Shown: positions 27,097-35,452 of the stretch, piece by piece
Position numbering within the stretch: position 1 is the stretch's first letter
How the letters are laid out: each line of letters starts with the position of its first letter
From: JAHECQ01 sp047638695
GTDB taxonomy: Bacteria > Actinomycetota > Acidimicrobiia > Acidimicrobiales > SZUA-35
DNA length: 64,000 nt
Assembly: GCA_047638695.1 (NCBI GenBank)
Contig: JBLINY010000001.1
Coordinates: 62,001 to 126,000 of the forward strand
Direction of reading: 5' to 3'
Notes under the pieces: model-generated
Database searches by the model: none
The model's input: only the letters and a program-made list of their open reading frames with translations
What the model was told of the DNA's origin: nothing
Translations under genes and position numbers: made by a program

Positions 27097-27756
27097 GTGG
27101 TCCAGCTCCGGGACGCCATCACGTTGCTCGGCAACTTTCCTGCCCTCGCTGGGGCCGATCTAGCGGTTGCCGAAAGCGAGATCGTGCTGCTCGAAGGACC
27201 GAATGGCGCTGGCAAATCGACGCTTCTGCGTCTTTGTGCCGGGCTGGCCTCGCTGCACCGAGGTAGCGGAACGGTACTGGGCGCCGATCTTGCTACCCGG
27301 CGGGGCCGACGAGAGGTCCGACGGCGAGTCGGCCTGCTCGGCCATCAGACTGCGCTCTACGACGATCTGACGGTCGAACAGAACATCCAATTCTGGGCAC
27401 GCGCCAATCGGTCGGAAGGGGTCGATATCGAGCCGGCAATGGAGCGCCTTGGCTTGGCCGACCGGTTGCGAACGGTGCCGGTGTCAGGACTTTCCGCCGG
27501 GCAGCGCCGACGGACCGCCATGGCCGTCATCGTCTGTCGCCGACCTCGGCTGTGGTTGCTTGACGAACCGCACGCCGGCCTCGATCGGGCCGGCCGCGAC
27601 CTCATCGACGGTCTTATCGTCGATGCCGCTGCGGCCGGAGCCACCATCATGCTGTCTTCGCACGAGATCGAACGGGCTGCCGGTTTGGCCACCAGGGTGG
27701 TCACCATCGCTGGGGGTCGAGTTCACGAAGCACTCGGAGGCCTCGATGCTTCGTGA
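27097..27756 (+). CDS. ccmA: Heme exporter ATP-binding protein CcmA
   Basis: A 219-residue ABC ATPase of cytochrome c maturation System I. The Walker A is GPNGAGKSTLLR, the signature is SGLSAGQRRR and the Walker B is LWLLDEPHAGLD. With CcmB it forms the transporter that drives release of holo-CcmE. I chose the GTG at 27097 because it has a good ribosome-binding box and fits family length; the frame is open upstream. The next gene, ccmB, starts 11 bp before its stop. Confidence 0.93.
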   Translation: MVQLRDAITLLGNFPALAGADLAVAESEIVLLEGPNGAGKSTLLRLCAGLASLHRGSGTVLGADLATRRGRREVRRRVGLLGHQTALYDDLTVEQNIQFWARANRSEGVDIEPAMERLGLADRLRTVPVSGLSAGQRRRTAMAVIVCRRPRLWLLDEPHAGLDRAGRDLIDGLIVDAAAAGATIMLSSHEIERAAGLATRVVTIAGGRVHEALGGLDAS

Positions 27757-28438
27757 TGCCTGGCTGGTGGCGGCCAAGGACCTCCGTGTTGAAGCATCAT
27801 CGCGTGTGCTCAGCGGGCAGGTGCTTCCCTTCGGATTTATCGTGCTCATCCTCTTTGGCTTCGGGATCTCCCCTGATAGACGCGTGGTCGAGGCGCCCGA
27901 TCGATCGGTGCTCGAGCAAGTGGCGCCAGGGTTGTTCTGGATCGCGGTATTGCTGTCGGCCCTGCTGGCCCTTGGTCGATCATTTGCCATCGAAGCCGTT
28001 GATGGCAATTTGGATGCGATCAAGTTGACTGGCCTTGACCCGGGCGGGCTCTTTCTCGGGAAGGGCTTGGCGGTGGCGCTCGAGCTGGCAGCGCTCGAGC
28101 TCGTCCTCGGGGCAGGTGCGTTGCTGCTGTACGGGGCGCCGTTGGAGCACGTTGGTTTACTGTTCGTCACCTTGGTCGTCACGACCTTGTCGATCGCGGC
28201 GGCCGGAACTCTGTACGCGGCACTGGCTTCGGGCCTCCGCGTGCGGGAAACTCTGGTTCCGCTGTTGGTTCTGCCTGTGCTGGCTCCCGTCCTGCTGGCG
28301 GCCACTCTCGCTACCGAAGCCGCACTTTTTGGCCCGGCCAGTGACGGCTGGCCGTGGGCCGGACTCTTGGGGGCTTTCGCCCTGCTTTACCTCGGGGCGG
28401 GGATCCTGTCATTTGGTGCGCTGCTGGAGGAAACATGA
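27746..28438 (+). CDS. ccmB: Heme exporter membrane subunit CcmB
   Basis: 230 residues with six hydrophobic segments and the CcmB pattern (KDLRVEASSR, LFWIAVLLSALLALGRSF, DAIKLTGLDPGGLFLGK). It pairs with CcmA. It overlaps ccmA by 11 bp and ccmC by 4 bp (ATGA), consistent with one polycistronic message. Confidence 0.93.
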   Translation: MLRDAWLVAAKDLRVEASSRVLSGQVLPFGFIVLILFGFGISPDRRVVEAPDRSVLEQVAPGLFWIAVLLSALLALGRSFAIEAVDGNLDAIKLTGLDPGGLFLGKGLAVALELAALELVLGAGALLLYGAPLEHVGLLFVTLVVTTLSIAAAGTLYAALASGLRVRETLVPLLVLPVLAPVLLAATLATEAALFGPASDGWPWAGLLGAFALLYLGAGILSFGALLEET

Positions 28439-29202
28439 CCTCAACTGAGTTGCCGGCGTCCTTCGATGCCGTGGCGTCTACGAGCACGTTCCGCAGTCGC
28501 GCCCTCGGCGTCGCCTGTCTGGTCGGCCTGGGTGTCTTTCTCCTGTTCGCCCTCGTGCTTTCCGGTCCCGAAGTCACGCAGCGCGATGCAGTGCGGTTGT
28601 TCTATATTCACGTCCCGTCTGCGCTCGTCGGGCTCTATCTGGCCTTTGGTATCACGGCTCTGGGCAGCATCATCTACCTTCGCAAGGGCTCAGAATTCTG
28701 GGACCTGGTGGCCGGAGCTTCGGCGGAGATTGGTGTGCTGTTCTGCGGCTTCACCCTGATAACCGGGATGCTGTGGGGCAAGCCCACCTGGGGGGTCTAT
28801 TGGCACTGGGATCCTCGCCTCACCAGCACCACGATTTCCTTCGTGCTCTTTGTCGGCTACCTCGCTGTCCGCCGCCTCGACCTCGATCCGACGGTCCGTT
28901 CGCGCCGAGCAGCCATCCTTGGCGTCATCGGGTTCCTCAATGTGTTGATTGTTCGGCAATCCGTGGTGTGGTGGCGCAGCCTGCACCAGGGCAGCACACT
29001 CGACCCGGTCGATAGTCAGATCGATGGTCTCATGTTGTTCTCGTTCTTTCTCGGACTCATTGTCTTCAGCATGGTCTTCTTCTGGCTACTGATTCACCGC
29101 TTCCGAGTGGCCTGGCTCGAGCGTCAGATCGAAGCCGTGCGTCTGAGCGATGCCATCGTCGAACGCCAGGCCGAAGCCGGTAGCTACGAAGGGCTCAATT
29201 GA
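28435..29202 (+). CDS. ccmC: Heme handling protein CcmC
   Basis: 255 residues, six membrane helices. The tryptophan-rich heme motif WGVYWHWDPRLTS is near residue 120, between the periplasmic His in FYIHVP (near residue 58) and a second region at residue 180. CcmC loads heme onto CcmE outside the membrane. Its stop shares one base with the ATG of ccmD. Confidence 0.95.
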   Translation: MTSTELPASFDAVASTSTFRSRALGVACLVGLGVFLLFALVLSGPEVTQRDAVRLFYIHVPSALVGLYLAFGITALGSIIYLRKGSEFWDLVAGASAEIGVLFCGFTLITGMLWGKPTWGVYWHWDPRLTSTTISFVLFVGYLAVRRLDLDPTVRSRRAAILGVIGFLNVLIVRQSVVWWRSLHQGSTLDPVDSQIDGLMLFSFFLGLIVFSMVFFWLLIHRFRVAWLERQIEAVRLSDAIVERQAEAGSYEGLN

Positions 29203-29339
29203 TGCATTGGCAATACGTGATTCCCGGTTATCTGGTGGTGTTCGTCGGGTTGGGTGCCTACACCGGTCAACTGTTGCGACGAGCCAGAACACTTGCGGCC
29301 AGAGTTGAGCCGGAACGACGGCGGTTCCTCAGTGAGTGA
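29202..29339 (+). CDS. ccmD: CcmD-like small membrane protein
   Basis: A 45-residue peptide beginning MHWQYVIPGYLVVFVGLG, with a single helix followed by a basic tail (RRARTLAARVEPERRR). This is the expected size, topology and position of CcmD, which releases holo-CcmE from CcmABC. It is too short for most gene finders. It starts on the last base of ccmC and overlaps the start of ccmE by 8 bp. Confidence 0.85.
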   Translation: MHWQYVIPGYLVVFVGLGAYTGQLLRRARTLAARVEPERRRFLSE

Positions 29340-29796
29340 GATCGACCTCACGCCAAGGGACGCCGACGAACCGTCTGCCGAGAGACGGCGGCTGCGCAAC
29401 TGGGCCATCGTTGGCTCACTGGCGGCGGTGTTGGCCTTTGTGTTGTTCCAGGCCATCACGAACGCCGCCGTGTTTTACAAGAATGCCGACGAAGCGGTCG
29501 CCGAGCGAACAGAACTTGGCGATCGCACGTTCCGGCTTCAGGGCACGGTGGTCACCGAACCAGAGATGCGGGCTGATGGCGCCATGGTCTTCACGGTCGC
29601 CTTCGGGGGTCAAGACGTGGTCGTGCGCCATGTCGGTGAAGAACCCTCTGATCTCTTCGAGCTCGGAATTCCCATCGTGGCTGAAGGCCACTGGGAAGAC
29701 GACGAGTTCGAGAGCAAACAACTGCTGGTGAAGCACTCCGAGTCATACGTCGAGGACAACCGGGACAGGGTCGAGTACGAACTCGACGAGAGCTGA
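29332..29796 (+). CDS. ccmE: Heme chaperone CcmE
   Basis: 154 residues. One N-terminal membrane helix (about residues 25-45) is followed by an OB-fold domain. The covalent heme His and the Tyr four residues later are in LLVKHSESY near residue 136, so this is the His-type, not the Cys-type, CcmE. GTG start overlapping ccmD. Confidence 0.92.
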   Translation: MSEIDLTPRDADEPSAERRRLRNWAIVGSLAAVLAFVLFQAITNAAVFYKNADEAVAERTELGDRTFRLQGTVVTEPEMRADGAMVFTVAFGGQDVVVRHVGEEPSDLFELGIPIVAEGHWEDDEFESKQLLVKHSESYVEDNRDRVEYELDES

Positions 29797-29797
29797 C

Positions 29798-31780
29798 TTG
29801 AATTCTGTTCTCGGGTTCTTCTTCATGATGCTCGGGCTGAGCTCATCGATCGTTGGCGCCCTAGCTGGCGTTTACGCCCTTGTGCGGAACAAACCCCGCG
29901 TGCTGCGAACGGTTCGGCAGTGGGCCTGGCTCGTCCTCGTCGGCGGCATCGGCACCTTCACCGTGATGCAGGTCGCCCTCTTTCAACGTGACTACTCGGT
30001 CAGTTATGTGCAGCGGGTTGGCAGCGATGTCACCCCGCCGCTCTACAACTTCGCGGCGTTGTGGTCGGCGCTCGAGGGGTCGATCATCTTGTGGGCCCTC
30101 GTGCTGGGTCTTTACATCGGGGCGGTGTTGATCAAGTTCCGTGATCGGCACGACGACCCATTGCTTGGTTGGGCGATCGTCATCTTGTTAATGATCAGCG
30201 GATTCTTCTTCGCTCTCATGGCCGGACCAGCGAACCCCTTCACCCAAGTCGACGTTCCGCTCGGGTTTGTCGGCCCTGGCCCCAACCCGCTGCTGCAGAA
30301 CCATGTCTTGGTCGCCTTTCATCCTCCGATGCTCTACTTCGGCTATGTCGGCTTCAGCGTGCCGTTCGCCTTCGCCATGGCCGCCCTCATCACGGGTCGG
30401 GTTGGCGAAGGTTGGCTGGTCGAGACTCGTCGATGGACCGTCGCTGCGTGGGGTTTCCTAACCTTCGGCATCGTGCTCGGCGCGTGGTGGAGCTACGAGG
30501 TGTTGGGGTGGGGTGGCTATTGGGCCTGGGACCCGGTTGAAAACGCGTCGCTGCTGCCCTGGCTCACCGGTACGGCCTACTTGCACTCGGTGATGGTCCA
30601 AGAGCGTCGCGGCATGTTGCGGGTGTGGAATCTCTCGTTGTTGTGCTCGACATTCAGCCTCACGGTGCTTGGAACCTTCCTCACAAGGTCGGGCGTGATC
30701 GAATCGGTGCACGCGTTTGCCGATGGCGCCGTTGGGCCGTGGCTGTTGGTCTTCTTCACGATCGTCTCAGTATCGAGCATCGGTCTCATCGGCTGGCGGG
30801 GTGACCGATTGCGGTCACCCGGGGCCATCGATTCGCCGCTGTCTCGGGAAGCCGGGTTCTTGGCTAACAACGTGTTGTTCGGTGCCCTGGCGTTCGTGGT
30901 CCTGCTCGGCACCGTATTCCCGCTACTGGCGGAGGCGTTCGATGGCACTCGCCTCACGATTGGACGGCCATACTTCGATTCTCTTGGCCGGCCGCTGGCC
31001 TTCGTAATGTTGTTCCTCATGGCAGCGGCTCCGGTCCTGCCGTGGCGTAAGGCATCCACCGAACTGTTGTCCCAGCGGTTGTTCTGGCCGGCTGTTGCCG
31101 GCGTGGCCGCAATGTTCCTCGCCGTGATCTTGGGCGGTCGGGGTTTGTATCCGATGCTCACCTTCGGTCTGGGTGGATTCGCGGCCGGTGCCGCCCTCCG
31201 CCAAGTCGTCCTGGCAACCCGACGTCAGGGTTGGCGCGGTCTGGTTGGTCGCACCAACGGCGGCATGATCGTGCACATCGGTGTGGTCATCGTGGCGGTC
31301 GGCATTGGCGCGAGCGAGAGCTACAAGACTGACCAGACGGCGACGTTGTTTCCCGGTGAGACGATGACGGTCAACAACCACGTCTTCCGTTACCTCGAGC
31401 TCGGGGCTGATGAAAATGCTCGGCGACAGCGGGTGTTTGCGCTGGTCGAGATCGACGGCGGTGACGTCTACGCGCCGGCTATCACCCGCTTCAGTCAGAT
31501 GGGCACCCCGTTGGCAACCCCATCGGTTCGATCGGGATTTACCGAAGACCTCTTCCTGGTGCTCGACGATGTGCCGCGTGACGACCCAACGGGCCCGGTA
31601 CGGCTGAGGGTCATCATCCGTCCATTGATCAGCTGGTTGTGGGGAGGAGGCCTCCTTATGGGCTTCGGAACGCTGCTGGCAATATTCCCGGGACGTCGAC
31701 GCCGCGGTACCGAGGCAACGTCGGCCTCGGTCGAGGATGACGCTCCGGAGGCCGAGGCGACGGAGGTTGCCAGTGTCTGA
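29798..31780 (+). CDS. ccmF: Cytochrome c heme lyase subunit CcmF
   Basis: 660 residues with about fourteen membrane helices. The heme-binding tryptophan-rich motif WGGYWAWDPVENASLLPW is near residue 236, with conserved His on both sides (LVAFHPPMLY and YLHSVM). CcmF with CcmH attaches heme to apocytochrome c. The likely start is TTG at 29798, two bases after ccmE. The C-terminal tail is acidic and Ala-rich. Confidence 0.95.
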   Translation: MNSVLGFFFMMLGLSSSIVGALAGVYALVRNKPRVLRTVRQWAWLVLVGGIGTFTVMQVALFQRDYSVSYVQRVGSDVTPPLYNFAALWSALEGSIILWALVLGLYIGAVLIKFRDRHDDPLLGWAIVILLMISGFFFALMAGPANPFTQVDVPLGFVGPGPNPLLQNHVLVAFHPPMLYFGYVGFSVPFAFAMAALITGRVGEGWLVETRRWTVAAWGFLTFGIVLGAWWSYEVLGWGGYWAWDPVENASLLPWLTGTAYLHSVMVQERRGMLRVWNLSLLCSTFSLTVLGTFLTRSGVIESVHAFADGAVGPWLLVFFTIVSVSSIGLIGWRGDRLRSPGAIDSPLSREAGFLANNVLFGALAFVVLLGTVFPLLAEAFDGTRLTIGRPYFDSLGRPLAFVMLFLMAAAPVLPWRKASTELLSQRLFWPAVAGVAAMFLAVILGGRGLYPMLTFGLGGFAAGAALRQVVLATRRQGWRGLVGRTNGGMIVHIGVVIVAVGIGASESYKTDQTATLFPGETMTVNNHVFRYLELGADENARRQRVFALVEIDGGDVYAPAITRFSQMGTPLATPSVRSGFTEDLFLVLDDVPRDDPTGPVRLRVIIRPLISWLWGGGLLMGFGTLLAIFPGRRRRGTEATSASVEDDAPEAEATEVASV

Positions 31781-31850
31781 GTTACGAGTGTCTGAGGTGA
31801 GTGTTTCTGAATTACGGGTGTCTGAGTTGCGCCTATCTGATTTGAAAGGA
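31773..31850 (+). repeat. Degenerate 15-bp repeat at the ccmF-ccmG junction
   Basis: About five units based on gtctgagttacgngt, with substitutions. It has the same unit length as the perfect repeats at 10552, 57427 and 60732, and like them sits at a gene end. Confidence 0.75.
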
Positions 31851-31856
31851 TCCTGA
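31773..31856 (+). CDS. Possible 27-residue repeat peptide between ccmF and ccmG
   Basis: A short frame from GTG 31773 to TGA 31854-31856 overlaps the ccmF stop and ends 1 bp before the ccmG start. It encodes repeats of the form (V/L)S(E/D)L(R/K). The underlying DNA is a degenerate 15-bp repeat. It might be a translated coupling peptide that carries ribosomes from ccmF to ccmG, or just a decayed repeat. No family is recognised. Confidence 0.3.
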   Translation: MSELRVSEVSVSELRVSELRLSDLKGS

Positions 31857-31857
31857 G

Positions 31858-32382
31858 GTGGAGGGCAGCAGTAATCGTGTTCGCACCGCCGCACTAGCCG
31901 TTGGAGTTGTCGTGGTTTCTCTCATCACGCTGCTCGCCGTTTCTGGTGGTGGTGATTTCGACGACGTCGAGGCCAACCGTCTGTTGGGCAAGAAGGTTCC
32001 CGTGCTCGTGGGACCAACGCTTGATGGAGCGAACTATGACATCGACAACGCTCGCGGTCGGTGGGTCCTCGTCAATTTCTTTGCCACCTGGTGCGCCCCC
32101 TGCCGGGCTGAACACCCAGAGTTGGTGGCGCTTGAAGCATGGGGGGCCGAGACCGGTCAGCTCGAACTGTTGTCGATTGTCTTCGACGACGATCCGCAGA
32201 ATGTAAGCGATCTTTTTGCCGAACTTGGAGGATCGTGGCCGGTCATGGACGCACCGGCCACGGTTGTTGACTTCCAGCTTCGGCGGGTTCCTGAGAGCTT
32301 CTTGGTCAACCCCGATGGTGTTGTGGTCGCTCAGTTCATCAGCGGTGTGCGAGCCGATCAGATCATCGCCGAGATCGGATGA
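31858..32382 (+). CDS. ccmG: Thiol:disulfide oxidoreductase CcmG/DsbE-like
   Basis: 174 residues. A membrane anchor (residues 9-30) is followed by a thioredoxin fold with the active-site WCAPC near residue 84 and a cis-Pro region RRVPESF. It keeps the CXXCH cysteines of apocytochromes reduced outside the membrane. GTG start at 31858, preceded by GAAAGGATCC. It overlaps ccmH by 4 bp. Confidence 0.92.
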   Translation: MEGSSNRVRTAALAVGVVVVSLITLLAVSGGGDFDDVEANRLLGKKVPVLVGPTLDGANYDIDNARGRWVLVNFFATWCAPCRAEHPELVALEAWGAETGQLELLSIVFDDDPQNVSDLFAELGGSWPVMDAPATVVDFQLRRVPESFLVNPDGVVVAQFISGVRADQIIAEIG

Positions 32383-32894
32383 GGCAGCGCCAGGTCGGCT
32401 GGGTTGTGGTGGTGCTGGCGGCCATTGGCCTGCTGACGTTCGCCGCGGTGGATGACACCGGTCCTCGCAACGATGCCGAGCGGGTACAGGCCCTTAGTTC
32501 GTCATTTGCCTGTCCCGAGTGCGACGGCCAGTCAGTTGCCGAGTCGAATGCTGCCGTAGCGGCCAACATACGCGAGGACATCAGGCTCGAGGTTGCCAGC
32601 GGAGCCACCGATCGCGAGATCAGAGACCGGTTGGTGCGGTCCTATGGCACCGACGTGCTGTTGACACCGCCCAGCGACGGCATCTCGCTATTGGTCTGGT
32701 TGCTGCCCGTTCTCGTGGTGGTGGTTGGTTCTGCCGGGGTCGCAGCTGTGATCTTCGGCCGTGGTGATGGCACGCGAACGGCATCGGTCGACGATGCAGC
32801 GCTCGTGGCTAGCGCCCGCCGTTCTGCTTTGAACGGCAACGCTGCCACCGGCGGGAGCACGGACATCGATGAGGATGGCTCCGATGGCAGCTGA
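32379..32894 (+). CDS. ccmH: Cytochrome c biogenesis protein CcmH
   Basis: 171 residues. A signal/anchor helix is followed by the redox motif FACPECDGQSVAESNA (LRCxxC type) near residue 45, a helical domain and a second membrane helix around residue 110. CcmH reduces apocytochrome thiols for the CcmF lyase. The C-terminal cytoplasmic tail is acidic and repetitive. Confidence 0.93.
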   Translation: MRQRQVGWVVVVLAAIGLLTFAAVDDTGPRNDAERVQALSSSFACPECDGQSVAESNAAVAANIREDIRLEVASGATDREIRDRLVRSYGTDVLLTPPSDGISLLVWLLPVLVVVVGSAGVAAVIFGRGDGTRTASVDDAALVASARRSALNGNAATGGSTDIDEDGSDGS

Positions 32895-33693
32895 CCGTCA
32901 GCGAGTTCACGATCCCGATCGGCTAGCTGCGCTCGAAGAGGAGCGCGACTTTCTGCTGTCTTCCCTGGATGACCTCGAGGTCGAGCTGGCTGCCGGTGAT
33001 CTTGATCTCGACGACTACGCACAACTTAAGGACGACTACACAGTTCGCGCGGCCGAGACCATCCGCTCTATCGATAATCACAACCGAGAGCTCGATGTCG
33101 CAATCTCCGAGACGGAGCGATCGGGGCGGATGCCGACCCCGAGGCGCAGACTCATGTGGGCTGGCGCCGTTGTTGTGTTTGGCCTGCTGGCCGGGTTCGG
33201 TATGGCCAAGGCCGCGGGCGAACGCGGAATCAACGGCCAGATCACCGGCTCGATCGACGAGTCTGTGCGCGACCAGGTTCTGCGTTGCCAGCAGCTCGGC
33301 ACTGATCCGTCGCGGTTGCTCGAATCGCTCACGTGCTTCGATGAAGTGCTGGTCAGCGACCCTCAGAACGTTACGGCCCTCACCTATCGGGGCTGGTACG
33401 TCGTGTTGGCCTCAGGCACCGCTGCGCAGGCCGGTCAGACCGAAGACGCAGCCGAGCTACTGGCCTCCGGTGAGCGGTTGCTGGCTCAAGCGGCTGACGT
33501 CGACCCCGGCTTTCCCGATGCCCGGGCGTTCCGGGCCATTGTCTTCGAGCGCCAAGGCGAGACGGATCTGGCGTGTGCCGAGCTGGCCGTGCTGGCGGCC
33601 GGCGATCCGCCCCCAATGATCACCCAGCTGGTTGCACCCCTGGCCGAGCGTCTCGCATGTCAATCCGAATTAGCTACGACGCCGCAGGACTAG
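32869..33693 (+). CDS. ccmI: CcmI/CycH-like membrane-anchored TPR protein
   Basis: 274 residues. An N-terminal coiled segment (LAALEEERDFLLSSLDDLEVELAAGDLDLDDY) resembles the start of CcmI, followed by one membrane helix (about residues 97-115) and a TPR-like region with Cys pairs. CcmI chaperones apocytochromes to CcmF-CcmH. An ATG inside ccmH at 32869 or the slightly later one (MAADRQ, 32884) could be the start. Last gene of the operon. Confidence 0.78.
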   Translation: MRMAPMAADRQRVHDPDRLAALEEERDFLLSSLDDLEVELAAGDLDLDDYAQLKDDYTVRAAETIRSIDNHNRELDVAISETERSGRMPTPRRRLMWAGAVVVFGLLAGFGMAKAAGERGINGQITGSIDESVRDQVLRCQQLGTDPSRLLESLTCFDEVLVSDPQNVTALTYRGWYVVLASGTAAQAGQTEDAAELLASGERLLAQAADVDPGFPDARAFRAIVFERQGETDLACAELAVLAAGDPPPMITQLVAPLAERLACQSELATTPQD

Positions 33694-34154
33694 GTAGCCG
33701 GGTAGCGGGATGCGGAAGTCCAGCGGGTGCCGTCATGGGTCAGCTTCCAGACCGAACCCTTCTCGCAGCCCCGGCCCGTGATCTCGACGCCGGCCTTGGC
33801 CAGGGCATCGACAACATCGGGGATGACGTCGCCATGAGAACAAACCACCAGGCTCTCGTCGATGAAGGACTCGAGTAAGGCGAGTACGTGATCGACGCGG
33901 CTGCCCTCGAACAAATCGGGGTGCTCTTCGACTTCGAGCCGACAGGCAGTGGCGAGAGGCGCAACGGTCTGAGCACAACGAGTTGCCGGGCTCGAGAGCA
34001 CCCGGCCGATCGCAGGTGAGGCCAAGAGGTCGGCGAGCTCGGCCGCTCGTGCATGTCCATCGTCGGTGAGGGGACGATACAGATCATGAGAATCGCCGTT
34101 TCGGTGTCCGGCCTGGGCGTGACGAATCAGGAACGCGTCCATGGAGAACGACAA
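33690..34154 (-). CDS. sixA: SixA-like phosphohistidine phosphatase
   Basis: 154 residues of the histidine phosphatase superfamily. RHAQAG carries the catalytic His near residue 12, SSPATRCAQTVAPL the second Arg, and SHGDVI the second His near residue 107. SixA removes phosphate from HPt histidines or the nitrogen PTS. The family is broad, so the protein target is uncertain. An internal start (MDAFLIRH) would shorten it by four residues. It converges with ccmI, overlapping 4 bp. Confidence 0.85.
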   Translation of the reverse strand: MSFSMDAFLIRHAQAGHRNGDSHDLYRPLTDDGHARAAELADLLASPAIGRVLSSPATRCAQTVAPLATACRLEVEEHPDLFEGSRVDHVLALLESFIDESLVVCSHGDVIPDVVDALAKAGVEITGRGCEKGSVWKLTHDGTRWTSASRYPAT

Positions 34155-34245
34155 ATGTACCTCGTCAGGAGAGCGCGATCACCGCGCCAATTTCATTATC
34201 GCGGGGAGTGCAACAGACACACGATCGGCCGAGGGTCCTACCGGG

Positions 34246-35019
34246 TCAGACCGCTGTCCAACCCCCGTCGACGAACAGAACCTGTCCGGTGACGTAACTC
34301 GAGGCGTTCGATGCAAGGTACAGGAGCGCGCCGTCGAGTTCGCCCTCCTGCCCCGGACGACCCATAGGAGCGCCCTCGGTGATGTAACTCATGCCGCCAT
34401 CGGAGCCGAACATTTCGGAATTCATCTCGGTTTCGAACCAGCCAGGGGCAATGGCGTTGCAACGCACTCCCTTGCGGGCCCACTGTGATGCCAGTTCGCG
34501 AGTGAGGTTGTGCAGGCCTCCTTTTGCCGAGGCGTAACCCGGTACTTTCAGACGGCCACCTCCGACGGCGCCGAGAATCGAACCGACATTCACGACCGAA
34601 CCCTCGCGCCCGTTGTCGATCATCCATTTGGCCGACTTTCGTGCCAGCTCATAGGGAGCGATCAGGTTGATCTCGAGTTCTTGCCGGTAGCCGTCGATGT
34701 CGTCGTCGACTGCGGCGAGCACCCGTGAGATGCCGGCGTTGTTCACCACGATGTCGATCTGGCCACACTGGAGCAGGGCGGCTTGCACGAGATCGTCGGT
34801 GGCTCCCGGGCTGGTCAGGTCGACGGGTACGGCAATGGCATCGGGCAACGTCGACGTCAGCCCCTCCAGCCGATCAGCTCGACGGGCGGCTAGGACGACG
34901 GTCGCGCCAGCATCGCTGAGCACCTTGGCAAACCGATTCCCGAGTCCTGAACTGGCGCCGGTGAGGATGGCGACTTTGCCGTCGAGTCGGAACAGATCAA
35001 CCGAAGGGCTCGTGCTCAT
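34246..35019 (-). CDS. SDR family NAD(P)-dependent oxidoreductase
   Basis: 257 residues from the ATG at 35019. Cofactor loop TGASSGLG near residue 18, NNAG near 92, catalytic Ser in NVGSILG, and YASAKGG near residue 158. The C-terminal FVDGGW is typical of the 3-oxoacyl reductase or gluconate dehydrogenase subgroup. It is divergent from a RidA-like gene with 25 bp between. Substrate unknown. Confidence 0.9.
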   Translation of the reverse strand: MSTSPSVDLFRLDGKVAILTGASSGLGNRFAKVLSDAGATVVLAARRADRLEGLTSTLPDAIAVPVDLTSPGATDDLVQAALLQCGQIDIVVNNAGISRVLAAVDDDIDGYRQELEINLIAPYELARKSAKWMIDNGREGSVVNVGSILGAVGGGRLKVPGYASAKGGLHNLTRELASQWARKGVRCNAIAPGWFETEMNSEMFGSDGGMSYITEGAPMGRPGQEGELDGALLYLASNASSYVTGQVLFVDGGWTAV

Positions 35020-35044
35020 GTATGCATCGTGCCACCATCGGACG

Positions 35045-35434
35045 ATGCGACGCGAACTCAGGCCGGACGATCTTGCACCACCCGCCGCCAACTACGCCCA
35101 TGCGGTGCTGTCCAGTGACGTCCAGCGGATGCTCCACACGTCTGGCGTTGTACCAACTCGCCCCGACGGAACCATTCCGGAGACGATTGCCGAGCAGGCC
35201 GAAGTGATTTGGCAGACCCTGTCCACCCTGCTTGTCGATGCCGAAATGGGACCCGAGAACATTGTGTCCGTCACTACCTATGTCGTGGTCGACCACATGT
35301 CTGGACTGACTGAGGTCATGGCCGCACGCGATCGAGTGCTCGGCGGTCACAGGGCCGCCTCGACGTTGGTGACGGTGCCGGCACTTGCCAACGCCGACTG
35401 GTTGATGGAGATCAGCGTGGTTGCAACCGGGTGA
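35045..35434 (+). CDS. RidA (YjgF/YER057c/UK114) family protein
   Basis: 129 residues with the chorismate-mutase-like trimer fold. HTSGVVPTRPDGTIPETIAEQAEVIWQTLSTLL and ENIVSVTTYV are clear family segments. The Arg that binds the imine carboxylate in active RidA appears replaced: the PARS motif reads AAST. Imine deaminase activity is therefore doubtful, and this is more likely one of the Rid subfamilies of unknown function. Confidence 0.87.
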   Translation: MRRELRPDDLAPPAANYAHAVLSSDVQRMLHTSGVVPTRPDGTIPETIAEQAEVIWQTLSTLLVDAEMGPENIVSVTTYVVVDHMSGLTEVMAARDRVLGGHRAASTLVTVPALANADWLMEISVVATG

Positions 35435-35452
35435 ACGGGTGCCCGGTCGGTT

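Noticed and set aside
30923..31894. Long open frame antisense to ccmF
   Set aside because: It mirrors the codon pattern of a high-GC gene on the other strand and has no family resemblance. The plus-strand frame is clearly CcmF.
34155..34245. Gap between sixA and the SDR gene as a possible tRNA or small RNA
   Set aside because: No cloverleaf arms or T-loop consensus could be found in it.
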